Assembly: GCA_018267215.1 (NCBI GenBank)
Contig: JAFDYX010000026.1
Coordinates: 124,001 to 188,000, forward strand
Reading direction: 5' to 3'
From: Bacteroidota bacterium
Lineage (GTDB): Bacteria; Bacteroidota; Bacteroidia; Cytophagales; Cyclobacteriaceae
Length of the DNA: 64,000 nt
Part shown: positions 48,694 through 58,293 of the stretch, one piece after another
Numbering within the stretch: position 1 is the stretch's first letter
How the letters are laid out: every line of letters starts with the position of its first letter
Notes under the pieces: model-generated
What the model was told of the DNA's origin: nothing
Database searches by the model: none
Seen by the model: only the letters and a program-made list of their open reading frames with translations
Translations under genes and position numbers: made by a program

Positions 48694-50634
48694 ATGAATA
48701 TTAAAATTACATTTCCAGATGGCTCCATCAAAGAATTTCCATCAGGCATAAAAGGAATTGAAATAGCTCAAAGCATCAGCGAAGGTTTAATGCGCAATGC
48801 GTTGGCCATTGAAGTAAACGGTGAAATTTGGGATTTGTCCAGACCAATCACTAAAGATGCTTCCATCAAAATATTTACGTGGAACGATAAAGGTGGCAAG
48901 TATGCGTTTTGGCACTCCTCGGCTCACTTATTTGCCGAAGCTTTAGAGGCACTTTACCCCGGTGTGAAATTCGGTATCGGCCCTCCAATAGAAAATGGTT
49001 TTTATTATGATGTAGATTTAGAAGGGAGGCCATTTGGCGATGAAGAACTAGCTGCTGTTGAGAAAAAGATGAGCGAGTTAGCCAAACAAAACAGTGTGTT
49101 TGTCCGCAAAGATGTGTCTAAGGCAGAAGCAATTGATTATTTCACGAAGAAGGGCGATCAATACAAATTAGAACTGATAGATGGGTTGCAAGATGGCTCC
49201 ATCACCTTTTACCAACAAGGAAATTTTGTTGACTTGTGCAGAGGCCCGCACATTCCCTCTACAGCACCTATCAAGGCGGTGAAATTGCTGAACGTGGCCG
49301 GTGCTTATTGGCGAGGTGATGAAAAAAACAAAATGCTCACCCGTGTGTATGGAATCACTTTTCCTAAACAAAAAGAACTGGATGAGTATTTGCACATGCT
49401 GGAAGAAGCCAAGAAGCGCGACCACCGCAAACTCGGTAAAGAATTAGAATTATTTGCTTTCTCCGAAAAGGTAGGGATGGGCCTGCCGCTGTGGTTGCCC
49501 AAAGGAACAATTTTGCGCGAGCGGTTAGAGCAATTTATGCGCAAGGCTCAGGTCAAAGCAGGCTATGACCCGGTCGTGACGCCACATATTGGCAGCAAGC
49601 AATTGTATGTTACCTCCGGGCATTATGAAAAATATGGCAAGGATTCCTTCCAACCTATTCACACACCCGATGAAAGCGAAGAATTTTTGCTCAAGCCGAT
49701 GAATTGCCCACACCACTGTGAGATTTATAAAACAAAACCAAGGTCGTATAAAGAACTTCCTGTGCGCTTGGCAGAGTTTGGAACGGTATATCGCTATGAA
49801 CAAAGTGGTGAGTTGCATGGCTTAACCCGTGTGCGCGGATTTACACAAGATGATGCGCATATTTTTTGTCGTCCCGACCAAGTGAAAGAAGAGTTTGTGA
49901 AAGTAATTGACTTGGTACTTTTGGTTTTCAAATCGTTGGGATTCGAAAACTATACTGCACAAGTTTCGTTGCGCGACCCGAACAACAAAGCAAAATACAT
50001 TGGTGAAGATGCATTGTGGGATAAAGCCGAAAGAGAAATTCAAGAAGCTGCCGATGAGCGGGGCTTAAAAACAGTGGCTGTTTTAGGTGAAGCTGCATTT
50101 TATGGCCCCAAGCTTGACTTTATGGTGCGCGATGCTTTGGGTAGAAGCTGGCAGTTGGGTACTATTCAAGTAGATTACCAGTTACCGCAACGATTTGAGT
50201 TGGAGTACGTAGGTTCTGATAACCAAAAGCATAGGCCTGTTATGATCCACCGCGCTCCGTTTGGTTCATTAGAACGCTTCATAGCAGTATTGATCGAACA
50301 TTGTGCGGGCAACTTCCCGCTATGGCTGGCACCCGAGCAATTTGCTGTGCTGCCCATCTCTGAGAAGTTTAATGGTTATGCCCAACAGGTAGTTGATAAG
50401 TTAAAAGAAAGCGATATACGTGGCTTTCTGGATGACCGCGATGAAAAAATCGGGCGTAAGATTCGTGATTCGGAAGTAAAGAAAGTACCGTTTATGCTGA
50501 TCGTAGGAGAGAAGGAAGCCATAGAAGGCAAGGTAGCTGTGCGTAAACATGGCGAAGGCGACAAGGGCGCAATGGATTTGAGTGAGTTTGTAGAAAAATT
50601 TCAGTCAGATTTTAAAATGCCTGTAGTTGATTAG
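48694..50634 (+). CDS. thrS: Threonyl-tRNA synthetase
   Basis: Class II synthetase of 646 residues. An N-terminal TGS domain (1-60) is followed by an editing domain with [11 protein letters not shown], then the catalytic core. The zinc-binding cysteine is in [13 protein letters not shown], and motif 3 is in [12 protein letters not shown]. The anticodon-binding domain is at the C-terminus. It is 59 bases after metG and 107 bases before infC, in the common thrS-infC-rpmI-rplT order. Confidence 0.98.
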   Translation: MNIKITFPDGSIKEFPSGIKGIEIAQSISEGLMRNALAIEVNGEIWDLSRPITKDASIKIFTWNDKGGKYAFWHSSAHLFAEALEALYPGVKFGIGPPIENGFYYDVDLEGRPFGDEELAAVEKKMSELAKQNSVFVRKDVSKAEAIDYFTKKGDQYKLELIDGLQDGSITFYQQGNFVDLCRGPHIPSTAPIKAVKLLNVAGAYWRGDEKNKMLTRVYGITFPKQKELDEYLHMLEEAKKRDHRKLGKELELFAFSEKVGMGLPLWLPKGTILRERLEQFMRKAQVKAGYDPVVTPHIGSKQLYVTSGHYEKYGKDSFQPIHTPDESEEFLLKPMNCPHHCEIYKTKPRSYKELPVRLAEFGTVYRYEQSGELHGLTRVRGFTQDDAHIFCRPDQVKEEFVKVIDLVLLVFKSLGFENYTAQVSLRDPNNKAKYIGEDALWDKAEREIQEAADERGLKTVAVLGEAAFYGPKLDFMVRDALGRSWQLGTIQVDYQLPQRFELEYVGSDNQKHRPVMIHRAPFGSLERFIAVLIEHCAGNFPLWLAPEQFAVLPISEKFNGYAQQVVDKLKESDIRGFLDDRDEKIGRKIRDSEVKKVPFMLIVGEKEAIEGKVAVRKHGEGDKGAMDLSEFVEKFQSDFKMPVVD

Positions 50635-50741
50635 CGAGATACTTCTACCGCGATTCAGGGAGAACTATCATTTTGAAAAACCAAAAAAAAGGCGATATTT
50701 GCAGCCTGTTTTATAAAAAAGTAAGAATTTAAACCAAACGA

Positions 50742-51338
50742 GTGGCAGGAAATCCAGGTTACAACAGGCCTTTTAGCGGCAATAGACCATTAATCAAGAG
50801 AGGGGTAGGCTTCAGGCAACGTGTAGTAGAAGAGCCCTACCGTATTAACGAAAGAATTACCGCACAGCGTGTGCGGGTAGTCGGTGAAAATATTAAAGTA
50901 GATGTTTACCCGATTGCTGTGGCCATTAAATTGGCGCAAGAGCAAGGGTTGGATCTGGTAGAAATTTCTCCTAAAGCTGATCCTCCAGTTTGCAAAGTTG
51001 TTGACTACTCGAAGTTTAAGTACGAACAGAAAAAGAAACAGAAGGAGATCAAGGCCAACGCGCAGAAGTCGGTTTTAAAAGAAATCCGTTTCGGCCCTAA
51101 TACCGATGACCATGATTTTAATTTTAAGGTAAAGCATGCCGAGAACTTTCTGAAAGAAGGCGCTAAGGTAAAAGCCTATGTGCATTTCGCAGGAAGATCC
51201 ATCGTGTATAAAGAGAGGGGAGAAATATTGTTACTGAAGTTTGCGCAGTCGCTTGAATCGCTCGGCAAAGTAGAACAGATGCCGCAGTTAGAAGGTAAGC
51301 GTATGTATTTGTTAATGACACCTAAAGGAAAGAAGTAA
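50742..51338 (+). CDS. infC: Translation initiation factor IF-3
   Basis: Initiation factor of 198 residues. It has the N-domain opening [18 protein letters not shown], the linker [16 protein letters not shown] and a C-domain with [20 protein letters not shown]. The start is GTG at 50742, giving a basic N-terminal extension of about 35 residues before the family core. Non-ATG starts are a known part of IF-3 self-control. The gene is followed 12 bases later by rpmI. Confidence 0.95.
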   Translation: MAGNPGYNRPFSGNRPLIKRGVGFRQRVVEEPYRINERITAQRVRVVGENIKVDVYPIAVAIKLAQEQGLDLVEISPKADPPVCKVVDYSKFKYEQKKKQKEIKANAQKSVLKEIRFGPNTDDHDFNFKVKHAENFLKEGAKVKAYVHFAGRSIVYKERGEILLLKFAQSLESLGKVEQMPQLEGKRMYLLMTPKGKK

Positions 51339-51350
51339 GTTTAAATTGAT

Positions 51351-51551
51351 ATGCCAAAATTAAAGACGAAATCAGGAGCCAAAAAACGTTTTAAAGTTAC
51401 CGGTAGCGGTAAGATCAAACGCAAAAGGGCATTTAAAAACCATATCTTAACCAAGAAGACTACGAAGCAGAAAAGAAATCTTGGCCATAAGGTAACGGTA
51501 AACAAAGCAGATGAGTCCAACATCAAACCGATGTTGCCTTATTTAGTGTAG
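51351..51551 (+). CDS. rpmI: Ribosomal protein L35
   Basis: Basic protein of 66 residues with the family start [20 protein letters not shown] and [13 protein letters not shown] near the middle. It is part of the large ribosomal subunit and sits in the standard order between infC and rplT. Confidence 0.98.
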   Translation: MPKLKTKSGAKKRFKVTGSGKIKRKRAFKNHILTKKTTKQKRNLGHKVTVNKADESNIKPMLPYLV

Positions 51552-51591
51552 CTCTTTGCCATAGCGCAAAAGCTGGTTTTATGTTTAACCC

Positions 51592-51635
51592 GGCCGATGG
51601 CATGAAGATTCCGAAGTTTCGGAACGCCTCCGGCC
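51592..51635 (+). promoter_or_regulatory. Two-tier RNA hairpin between rpmI and rplT
   Basis: An outer stem GGCCGATGGC / GCCTCCGGCC (51592-51601 and 51626-51635, two mismatches) encloses an inner perfect stem TTCCGAA / TTCGGAA (51609-51615 and 51618-51624). It ends 15 bases before the rplT start and is followed by AAAAA then AT-rich sequence, not by a T run, so it is unlikely to be a terminator. Control of rplT by L20 through an mRNA structure is known in other bacteria. This element could play that role. Confidence 0.5.
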
Positions 51636-51650
51636 AAAAATCTAAATTTT

Positions 51651-51995
51651 ATGCCACGTTCAGTAAACAATGTCGCATCGCGCAAAAGACGCAAACGCAC
51701 CCTCGAGCTTGCCAAAGGCTATTGGGGAAGGGGTAAAAATGTTTGGACAGTAGCCAAAAACAAAGTAGAGAAGGGTCTTGCTTATGCCTACCGCGATCGC
51801 AAAGCTAAGAAAAGAGACTACCGCTCACTTTGGATCAGCCGGATCAATGCCGGTGCCCGCCTGCATGGAATGTCTTACTCAGAATTTATGGGTAAAATTA
51901 AAACTGCAGGTATTGAGTTAAACCGTAAAGCATTAGCCGACTTGGCTGCTAACCACCCTGCAGCTTTTGAGGCTATTGTGAAGCAGTTAAAGTAA
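51651..51995 (+). CDS. rplT: Ribosomal protein L20
   Basis: Large-subunit protein of 114 residues with the typical [20 protein letters not shown] opening, [11 protein letters not shown] and [20 protein letters not shown]. It is the last gene of the infC operon; a strong terminator follows at 52028. Confidence 0.98.
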   Translation: MPRSVNNVASRKRRKRTLELAKGYWGRGKNVWTVAKNKVEKGLAYAYRDRKAKKRDYRSLWISRINAGARLHGMSYSEFMGKIKTAGIELNRKALADLAANHPAAFEAIVKQLK

Positions 51996-52027
51996 GCGTA
52001 AGAAAGACAATACTAATTAGAAAATGA

Positions 52028-52049
52028 GGCTACTCCGGTAGCCTTTTTT
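52028..52049 (+). terminator. Intrinsic terminator after rplT
   Basis: The perfect stem GGCTAC / GTAGCC (52028-52033 and 52038-52043) has loop TCCG and is followed by six T. It closes the thrS/infC/rpmI/rplT transcript. Confidence 0.9.
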
Positions 52050-52089
52050 GTGTTTTGCAAACAGTAAAATATTTGCTGTATTTTTCGGC

Positions 52090-53517
52090 ATGGGTTTCGC
52101 TATCTTTAAAACAAAATTGTTTAACTCAGTGAGATCAATCTTTATTTTAGCCGTAGTGGTTTTGTTCAGTTGCTCTCCGGCAGCCACACAAACCAAATCC
52201 AAAAAGAAGGGCAAAAAAAATGAAAACCCACAACCGACTTGGTTAAGCGATAAGCCAGATGACACTTTTTACTACATCGGCATTGGCCATGCCACCAAAG
52301 ACGGGCAGAGTAATTACGTTCAGGAAGCTAAAAAAAGTGCGCTAGAGGATTTAGTGTCTGGCATCAAGGTAAATGTTTCCTCTACTTCGGTGCTCAACCA
52401 GTTGGATGACGGCAAGGGATTTTCTGAAAAATATCAGCAGATGATCCAGACTACAGCGACAGATGACATTGAAGAGTACGAGCAAGTAGATGTATGGCAG
52501 GATGAAAAAAACTATTGGGTTTATTTTCGCTTATCAAAACAACGGTACAAGGAAATCAAAGACGAACAAAAGCGAAATGCCGTTGCGCTGGGTCTTGATT
52601 TCTTTACCAAGGCCAGGCAGTCAGAAAAAAATAATGATCCCGTCATAGCATTAGGATTTTATTACCAGGGTTTTCGTGCTGTTGAAAAATATTTGGCAGA
52701 ACCTTTGCGCATACAGTTTGAAGGAAATGACATTCTTCTTACCAACGAAATTATTGCAGACATGCAACTGCTGTTGGATAAAATGGAACTGAAGGTAAAG
52801 CCCAACCAAATTACCGTAAACCGGATTGTAGCGCAGAGCGGGCAGACCATCATGGCGAAAGTAGTAGATAAGTCATCTAAAAAACCAATTGCCGGACTGC
52901 CCTTAGTGGCTTCGTTTGAGAAAGGATCGGGCGATGTGTTTCCAGATTACAAAACAGACGACAACGGCACCGCCAAGATATTGCTGAATAAAATCGGCTC
53001 GCGCGATTTAGAGCAGACCGTTGCCGTGAAAGTTAATTTGTTAAAATTCGCTGGCGACAATCCGTCCACTATCTATACGCTGGTTTCAGAAAAAATCATT
53101 TCACCTAAAGACGTTGTTATTATGAATGTACTACGCCCATTGGTGTATGTTTCTATCGTAGAAAAAAGTCTTGGAGTTGATAAGGCTAATCAGCAAGTAG
53201 CCAATAAAATTAAAAACTATCTGGCAGTATCAGGTTTTGAATTTACCAATGATAAAAGCAAAGCTGAATTGGCAATAGATGTCAATTCTACTTCTGAGAA
53301 AGGCGCTGTATCCGGAAGTATTTATATTACCTATGCCACTTCTGTTATCCGTGTATCTACTGTGAAGGACAACAAAGAAATTTATGCTACCACCCTCGAT
53401 CGGATTAAAGGATACAGCCTCGACTATGACCGCAGCAGCCAGGATGCCTATAGCCGGCTACTACAGAATTTAGATTCAAGTACTTTGCCAGATATGCTCA
53501 ACGCCATTTTGCAATAA
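52090..53517 (+). CDS. LPP20-type lipoprotein, large
   Basis: Predicted lipoprotein of 475 residues with a signal sequence ending in the lipobox LFSC. The N-terminal region, with WLSDKPDDTFYYIGIGHA and VYFRLSKQRYKEI, resembles the LPP20 lipoprotein domain. The middle (about 240-340) looks like a beta-sandwich with QSGQTIMAKVVDKSSKKPIA. ATG at 52090 is chosen because the TTG at 52048 lies within the rplT terminator. A second LPP20-like gene follows after 95 bases; they may act together in the outer membrane. Confidence 0.8.
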   Translation: MGFAIFKTKLFNSVRSIFILAVVVLFSCSPAATQTKSKKKGKKNENPQPTWLSDKPDDTFYYIGIGHATKDGQSNYVQEAKKSALEDLVSGIKVNVSSTSVLNQLDDGKGFSEKYQQMIQTTATDDIEEYEQVDVWQDEKNYWVYFRLSKQRYKEIKDEQKRNAVALGLDFFTKARQSEKNNDPVIALGFYYQGFRAVEKYLAEPLRIQFEGNDILLTNEIIADMQLLLDKMELKVKPNQITVNRIVAQSGQTIMAKVVDKSSKKPIAGLPLVASFEKGSGDVFPDYKTDDNGTAKILLNKIGSRDLEQTVAVKVNLLKFAGDNPSTIYTLVSEKIISPKDVVIMNVLRPLVYVSIVEKSLGVDKANQQVANKIKNYLAVSGFEFTNDKSKAELAIDVNSTSEKGAVSGSIYITYATSVIRVSTVKDNKEIYATTLDRIKGYSLDYDRSSQDAYSRLLQNLDSSTLPDMLNAILQ

Positions 53518-53612
53518 AATTTAAACCAAAGACGGGGTTAAGAATCTAAATTGAAAAATTCGGCATTAAACTTGTTTTATTGTAACTTGTAAACCAAAAT
53601 AAACCAATAAAT

Positions 53613-54194
53613 ATGAAAAAGATCGGTGTCTATTCCATAGTTGCAGTTGCGTTTGCTGCCGCATTGATTGGCGGATGCAAATCCAAGCAAAAAATGCCTG
53701 ATGGCGAAAAAGAAATTGTAGTGCCTTGTTCAGGCCCAGATTTTTTCACCACGAATAAAGTGTTCCGCGCCAATTCGATCGGTGAAAGTATGGATCAGGT
53801 TACTTCCAAAAAGAAAGCCTTAACCAACGCCCGCAATGAGTTGGCTCAAGCGATCCAGACCACAGTAAAAACCGTTACCGATAACTACACCAACTCTACT
53901 TCGATGGATAAAAAAGAGCAGTTGGAGCAGAAGTTTGAAAGCCTGAACCGCGAAGTAGTTGATCAAACTCTTCAGGGAGTTCGCACGATTTGCGAAAAAC
54001 TGGTGCAGACCAAAGATGGAAATTATAAAACGTATGTTGCCATTGAACTTTCAGCTGATGACTTGGTGAAAGAATACAACAACCGTCTGTCGCAAGACGA
54101 TAAGCTGAAAGTGGATTATGATTATGAGAAATTTAAAGACACTTTCAATAAAGAAATGGATAAGATGTCATCGCAAAGACGTGGTGGCAATTAA
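53613..54194 (+). CDS. LPP20-like small lipoprotein
   Basis: Lipoprotein of 193 residues. The signal sequence ends in the lipobox IGGC (Cys at 22). The mature part has a domain with FFTTNKVFRANSIGES, KKKALTNARNELAQAI and YKTYVAIELSADDLVKEY, which fits the LPP20 lipoprotein family. The C-terminus is charged and ends in RRGGN. Function is unknown. It pairs with the larger LPP20-type gene upstream. Confidence 0.82.
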   Translation: MKKIGVYSIVAVAFAAALIGGCKSKQKMPDGEKEIVVPCSGPDFFTTNKVFRANSIGESMDQVTSKKKALTNARNELAQAIQTTVKTVTDNYTNSTSMDKKEQLEQKFESLNREVVDQTLQGVRTICEKLVQTKDGNYKTYVAIELSADDLVKEYNNRLSQDDKLKVDYDYEKFKDTFNKEMDKMSSQRRGGN

Positions 54195-54210
54195 ACTGAG
54201 CCGGTAACTA

Positions 54211-54248
54211 AAGAAGGCTGCCTCCACTTGGGGCAGCCTTCTTTTTTT
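54211..54248 (+). terminator. Intrinsic terminator after LPP20-like gene
   Basis: A perfect 12-base stem AAGAAGGCTGCC / GGCAGCCTTCTT (54211-54222 and 54232-54243) with a nine-base loop is followed by a T run. With A-rich sequence on the other side it could also serve the convergent phosphohexomutase gene. Confidence 0.92.
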
Positions 54249-54282
54249 GGTATTGGGTCAGTAAGTAATTTTGTCTGTCGTA

Positions 54283-56004
54283 TTATCCAGCAATTTCTTT
54301 TGTAATAGAATTGATTTTACTATTCAATTGTTCATCAGCAGAAGGAAAATCTGTTATTGAGCTTAGCTTAGTCCTTACACTGATGTAAAATTTTATTTTT
54401 GGCTCCGTGCCGGATGGCCGGACGGATATTTTGGATCCGCCATCAGTATAAAACTGAAGTACATCAGATTTTGGAAATGATAGAGGCTGGGTGATTGTAT
54501 CAACCAAATTTTTCTCCGTGCTCGTTTTATAATCGAGCATGCGCACTACCTTTTCGCCTGCTATTGTTTGAGGTGGATCATTTCTGAATTTTTCCATCAT
54601 AGTTTTAATCTCTTGCTCGCCAGCAGCCCCCTTCCGCACCAAGTTGATGAGACCTTCTTTGTAAAATCCATTTTCTACATACATCTGCAGCAGCCATTGG
54701 TAAAGAGTTTTTCCTTCATCTTTAGCGGCAGCAGCCATAGCAGCAAAAAAGGCACAAGCGCTTACGGCATCTTTATCGCGTACAAAATCGCCTACCATAT
54801 ACCCATAACTTTCTTCACCGGCAGCAATAAATTTTTTATTGCCTTCCAGTTGGCTCATCAGCTCGGCAATGTATTTAAAACCGGTAAGTGTATTGTGGCA
54901 TTCTACTCCCAAGTTACGAGCCATATCATCTACCAACTCCGTAGTAACAATCGTCTTGGCGATGTAAGCATTTTTCTTGTCTTTCAAATTTTTCAAAATG
55001 AACCACATCATCAGGCTAAACGATTGGTTGCCGTTGAGAAGAAAAAACTCACCTTGCTCATTCTGTATTCCTAAACCCACCCGGTCGGTGTCGGGGTCGG
55101 TGGCCATTACCAGTTCGGCTCGTAATGTGTTGGCTTTTTCGAGCGCCATCTGCATGGCAGATTGCTCTTCCGGGTTGGGTGACTGCACGGTAGGGAAGTT
55201 CCCATCCGGTATTTTTTGTTCTTCAATGATGTGAAGGTTTGTAAAACCAAGTCGCTTCAGGCATTCGGGCACCATGGTTATACCTGCACCGTGAAGACTG
55301 GTATAAACCAATGAAATATTTTTTTGTTTAAGGATGCTTTCTTTTTTTGGAATACGGCCGATCACTTCGTTGTAATAAGCATCTTCCACTTCTTTGCCTA
55401 TTATTTTTATTTTTGATGGATCAGCTTTGAATTGAATCTGCTCAAAAGAGGTGATGGCATTTACTTCACTGATAACATTTTTATCGTGTGGGGGCACCAA
55501 TTGAGCGCCTTCATTCCAATAAGCTTTATAGCCATTGTATTCTTTTGGATTATGTGATGCCGTAATGACTACGCCCGAATCACATTTTAAGTAACGAATG
55601 GCAAAAGACAAGAGAGGAGTGGGGCGCAGCTCTTCAAATAAGTGAACGATGATACCGTTAGCTGAAAATACGCCTGCTGTGATCTCGGCAAATAAACGGC
55701 TGTTGTTCCGGCTATCGTAAGCAATGGCTACATTGATTTCTTTGGCTGGAAACGATTTTTTTAAATAATTGGAAAGACCTTGTGTGGCTGCCCCGATGGT
55801 GTATTGGTTTATGCAGTTAGAACCGACTCCCATCACACCACGCAGCCCACCTGTTCCAAATTCAAGGTCTTTGTAAAAGCTGTCAATCAATGTTTTTTGA
55901 TCGGACGATGATAACAATTTTCTGATTTCAGCCTTGCTGGCTTCGTCAATAGAACTATTGAGCCAATGGTTAGCTTTGGCAATGGCGACTTCTAAAAGTG
56001 ACAT
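54283..56004 (-). CDS. Phosphohexomutase (phosphoglucomutase/phosphomannomutase family)
   Basis: Interconverts hexose 1- and 6-phosphates (glucose or mannose). The length of 573 residues fits the PGM2-like subgroup. The phosphoserine loop is VITASHNPKEYNG, the Mg loop is ATDPDTDRVGLG, the sugar-binding loop is AAGEESYGY and the phosphate-binding loop is RPSGTEPKIKFY. It is followed upstream by the HPPD gene, five bases away in the same direction, which is not an obvious functional pair. Confidence 0.95.
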   Translation of the reverse strand: MSLLEVAIAKANHWLNSSIDEASKAEIRKLLSSSDQKTLIDSFYKDLEFGTGGLRGVMGVGSNCINQYTIGAATQGLSNYLKKSFPAKEINVAIAYDSRNNSRLFAEITAGVFSANGIIVHLFEELRPTPLLSFAIRYLKCDSGVVITASHNPKEYNGYKAYWNEGAQLVPPHDKNVISEVNAITSFEQIQFKADPSKIKIIGKEVEDAYYNEVIGRIPKKESILKQKNISLVYTSLHGAGITMVPECLKRLGFTNLHIIEEQKIPDGNFPTVQSPNPEEQSAMQMALEKANTLRAELVMATDPDTDRVGLGIQNEQGEFFLLNGNQSFSLMMWFILKNLKDKKNAYIAKTIVTTELVDDMARNLGVECHNTLTGFKYIAELMSQLEGNKKFIAAGEESYGYMVGDFVRDKDAVSACAFFAAMAAAAKDEGKTLYQWLLQMYVENGFYKEGLINLVRKGAAGEQEIKTMMEKFRNDPPQTIAGEKVVRMLDYKTSTEKNLVDTITQPLSFPKSDVLQFYTDGGSKISVRPSGTEPKIKFYISVRTKLSSITDFPSADEQLNSKINSITKEIAG

Positions 56005-56009
56005 GTACT

Positions 56010-57104
56010 TTACAGGTTTCCCCTCAATGCTTGTTCCCGTTCGATGGATTCAAATAAGGCTTTAAAATTTCCTTTGCCAAAAGACTTAGCTCCATTCCGT
56101 TCTATGATTTCGAAGAACAATGTAGGGCGGTCTTGCACGGGCTTGGAAAAAATTTGCAAGAGATAACCTTCTTCATCGCGGTCAATAAGGATATTTAATT
56201 TTTTAAGCTCCTCCAGGCTTTCGTTGATATGCCCCACCCGCTGCATCACATCTTCATAATAGGCGTCAGGCACACGCAGGAACTCAACACCTCGTTTGCG
56301 AAGTTCGCTAACCGTATGGATAATATCATCGGTGGCTACCGCAATATGTTGCACGCCAGCTCCATGGTAAAAATCGAGGTATTCTTCTATTTGCGATTTC
56401 TTTTTCCCTTGTGCCGGTTCGTTGATGGGGAATTTGATGTAACCGTTTCCGTTTGATACCACCTTGCTCATCAGGGCACTATATTCAGTCGAAATATCCT
56501 CGTCATCAAATGTGATCAGCAATTTAAAGCCCATCACATCTTCATAAAATTTCACCCACTTGTTCATCTGTCCCAATTCCACATTGCCTACGCAGTGATC
56601 AACATGTTTCAGCCCGATGGGGCTTATCTGAAATTGACTCTTGGCTGCTTTGTAGCCAGGTAGAAATGCACCTTTATAATTTTTGCGTTCTACGAATTTG
56701 TGAACTGTTTCTCCGTAGGTTTGAATGGCCGAAATAGTTACTTCCCCAAACTCATCGGAAGATTTTTGAGGCTCTTGCACGGCCACAGCACCGCGCAGCA
56801 GGGTTTCTTGAAAAGACTTAGTGGCGTCATCTACCCACAATGCCAAAACCTTTACGCCATCGCCATGTTTGTTTACATGTTGGTTGATTTCGGAGTCGGG
56901 GACAAGGGAAGAAGTAAGTACCAGACGAATTTTATGCTGCTGCACCACGTACGAAGCCCTGTCGCGTATGCCTGTTTCGGGGCCGGCATAGGCCACCAAT
57001 TCAAATCCAAAGCAATGCTGATAATACAATGCTGCCTGTTTGGCGTTGCCTACATAAAATTCAATGTGGTCTGTGCCATTCAACGGAAGAAAGTCGGTAG
57101 TCAT
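56010..57104 (-). CDS. hppD: 4-hydroxyphenylpyruvate dioxygenase
   Basis: Non-heme iron enzyme of tyrosine breakdown that forms homogentisate; 364 residues with two vicinal-oxygen-chelate halves. Iron ligands are visible as His in LKHVDHCVGNV, His in GAGVQHIAVATDDI and Glu in LFFEIIERNGA. The start is ATG at 57104. Other steps of the homogentisate route are not in the window. Confidence 0.96.
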   Translation of the reverse strand: MTTDFLPLNGTDHIEFYVGNAKQAALYYQHCFGFELVAYAGPETGIRDRASYVVQQHKIRLVLTSSLVPDSEINQHVNKHGDGVKVLALWVDDATKSFQETLLRGAVAVQEPQKSSDEFGEVTISAIQTYGETVHKFVERKNYKGAFLPGYKAAKSQFQISPIGLKHVDHCVGNVELGQMNKWVKFYEDVMGFKLLITFDDEDISTEYSALMSKVVSNGNGYIKFPINEPAQGKKKSQIEEYLDFYHGAGVQHIAVATDDIIHTVSELRKRGVEFLRVPDAYYEDVMQRVGHINESLEELKKLNILIDRDEEGYLLQIFSKPVQDRPTLFFEIIERNGAKSFGKGNFKALFESIEREQALRGNL

Positions 57105-57197
57105 AACATTTGAAAATTAGTGTGGTAAAGATAATCAATCCATTTTTTAAATTTTTAAAATCGAACTCATTTCTCTAATCTTGAAGAAAATTTTAAT

Positions 57198-57602
57198 ATG
57201 GATATTAAGGCATTGGACAAGGCTATTCAGGAAATTGCTTTCAAGCGCACTGAATTGAAAAAGATAGATTACAACAACCCGCAGTACGATGACATGGAAG
57301 AAGCACTACATGATTTGGAAGATGTGCTTCATGAAAACTATGGCGACTATTTAGAAGAAGTACTGCAAGAGGTACACGATAAACTATCGCCCGATACCGA
57401 TATTTTGCTTCCTATCGCTTACTTGGCTAAAAGTTATTCTATTTCTGGCAAGAATGAATTTTCGGTGGCTCATACGGAGGGCGTGTATGTAGAAGTAGAT
57501 TCCATGCCCGGCAAAGAAACGAAGTTGGTGATTGTGCCCAACCCTTTGCGTATCCTACTTAATACAAAAGAAAAGCAACAAGAAGTTTGGCGCTCGAAAT
57601 AG
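57198..57602 (+). CDS. Conserved-looking uncharacterised protein
   Basis: Acidic soluble protein of 134 residues, not recognised. The N-terminal half is helical and charged (MDIKALDKAIQEIAF, then DDMEEALHDLEDVL). The C-terminal half is more beta-like, with HTEGVYVEVDSMPGKETKLV and VPNPLRILL. The ATG start is 93 bases from the divergent HPPD gene. Codon use looks like its neighbours, so it is probably a real gene of unknown role. Confidence 0.75.
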   Translation: MDIKALDKAIQEIAFKRTELKKIDYNNPQYDDMEEALHDLEDVLHENYGDYLEEVLQEVHDKLSPDTDILLPIAYLAKSYSISGKNEFSVAHTEGVYVEVDSMPGKETKLVIVPNPLRILLNTKEKQQEVWRSK

Positions 57603-57606
57603 GAGG

Positions 57607-58293
57607 TCAGATGTATTGAACAATTTCCGACAAGGGTTTTCTGGTTAATTTGGGTACGAACGTTTCGTCTGCACCATAACCCACGGGGATTAATAAAAAT
57701 GGGCGTTCATTTTCAGGCCGTTTTAAAATTTTAGTAAGAAAATTCATCGGGCTGGGTGTATGGGTAAGGGCAACCAACCCAGCATGGTGAATGGCTGCCA
57801 GCAAAAAGCCGCATGCAATACCCAGCGATTCATTCACATAATAATTATTTCGCTTGCTTCCATCGTGGCGGATGTCGTAAGCTTTTTTGAAGACTACGAT
57901 CAGATAAGGGGCAGTTTCCAAAAACTCTTTTGTCCAGTCGGTTTGCAGTGGTTTTAAATCTTCAATCCATTCGTCAGACATACGGCCATGGTAGCTGTCG
58001 TATTCTTCTTTTTCGGCTGCTTCTCGAATTTGTTTTTTCACAGCAGCATCAGTTACCACAACAAAAGTCCAGGGTTGCTTGTGAGCGCCCGATGGGGCGG
58101 TGGAGGCCGCTAAAATAATTTGATTTATCACATCAACCGGAACAGGCCGGTTCGAAAAATCGCGAACCGTTCTGCGTTGGTTAAGCCACTGATAAAATTC
58201 CTGAGAGCGATGGCGCATCTGTTCAGTTGTGTATTCTTCATGTCGGTAGGATTCAAAAGGAAAGCCATTGATTTCTTTGGTAGTTGATTTCAT
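57607..58293 (-). CDS. Nitroreductase-family flavoprotein (iodotyrosine deiodinase-like)
   Basis: FMN-dependent oxidoreductase of 228 residues. The family opening RRTVRDFSNRPVP and STAPSGAHKQPWTFVVV are clear, and NYYVNESLGIACGFLLAAIH contributes to the FMN site. The arrangement resembles the iodotyrosine-deiodinase branch of the superfamily; the actual substrate is not known. Its ATG shares one base with the trpS stop, so the two genes are coupled. Confidence 0.88.
   Translation of the reverse strand: MKSTTKEINGFPFESYRHEEYTTEQMRHRSQEFYQWLNQRRTVRDFSNRPVPVDVINQIILAASTAPSGAHKQPWTFVVVTDAAVKKQIREAAEKEEYDSYHGRMSDEWIEDLKPLQTDWTKEFLETAPYLIVVFKKAYDIRHDGSKRNNYYVNESLGIACGFLLAAIHHAGLVALTHTPSPMNFLTKILKRPENERPFLLIPVGYGADETFVPKLTRKPLSEIVQYI

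Noticed and set aside
52048-52089. TTG start for the large LPP20-type lipoprotein
   Set aside because: It overlaps the T run of the rplT terminator, and the ATG at 52090 gives a normal lipoprotein signal.
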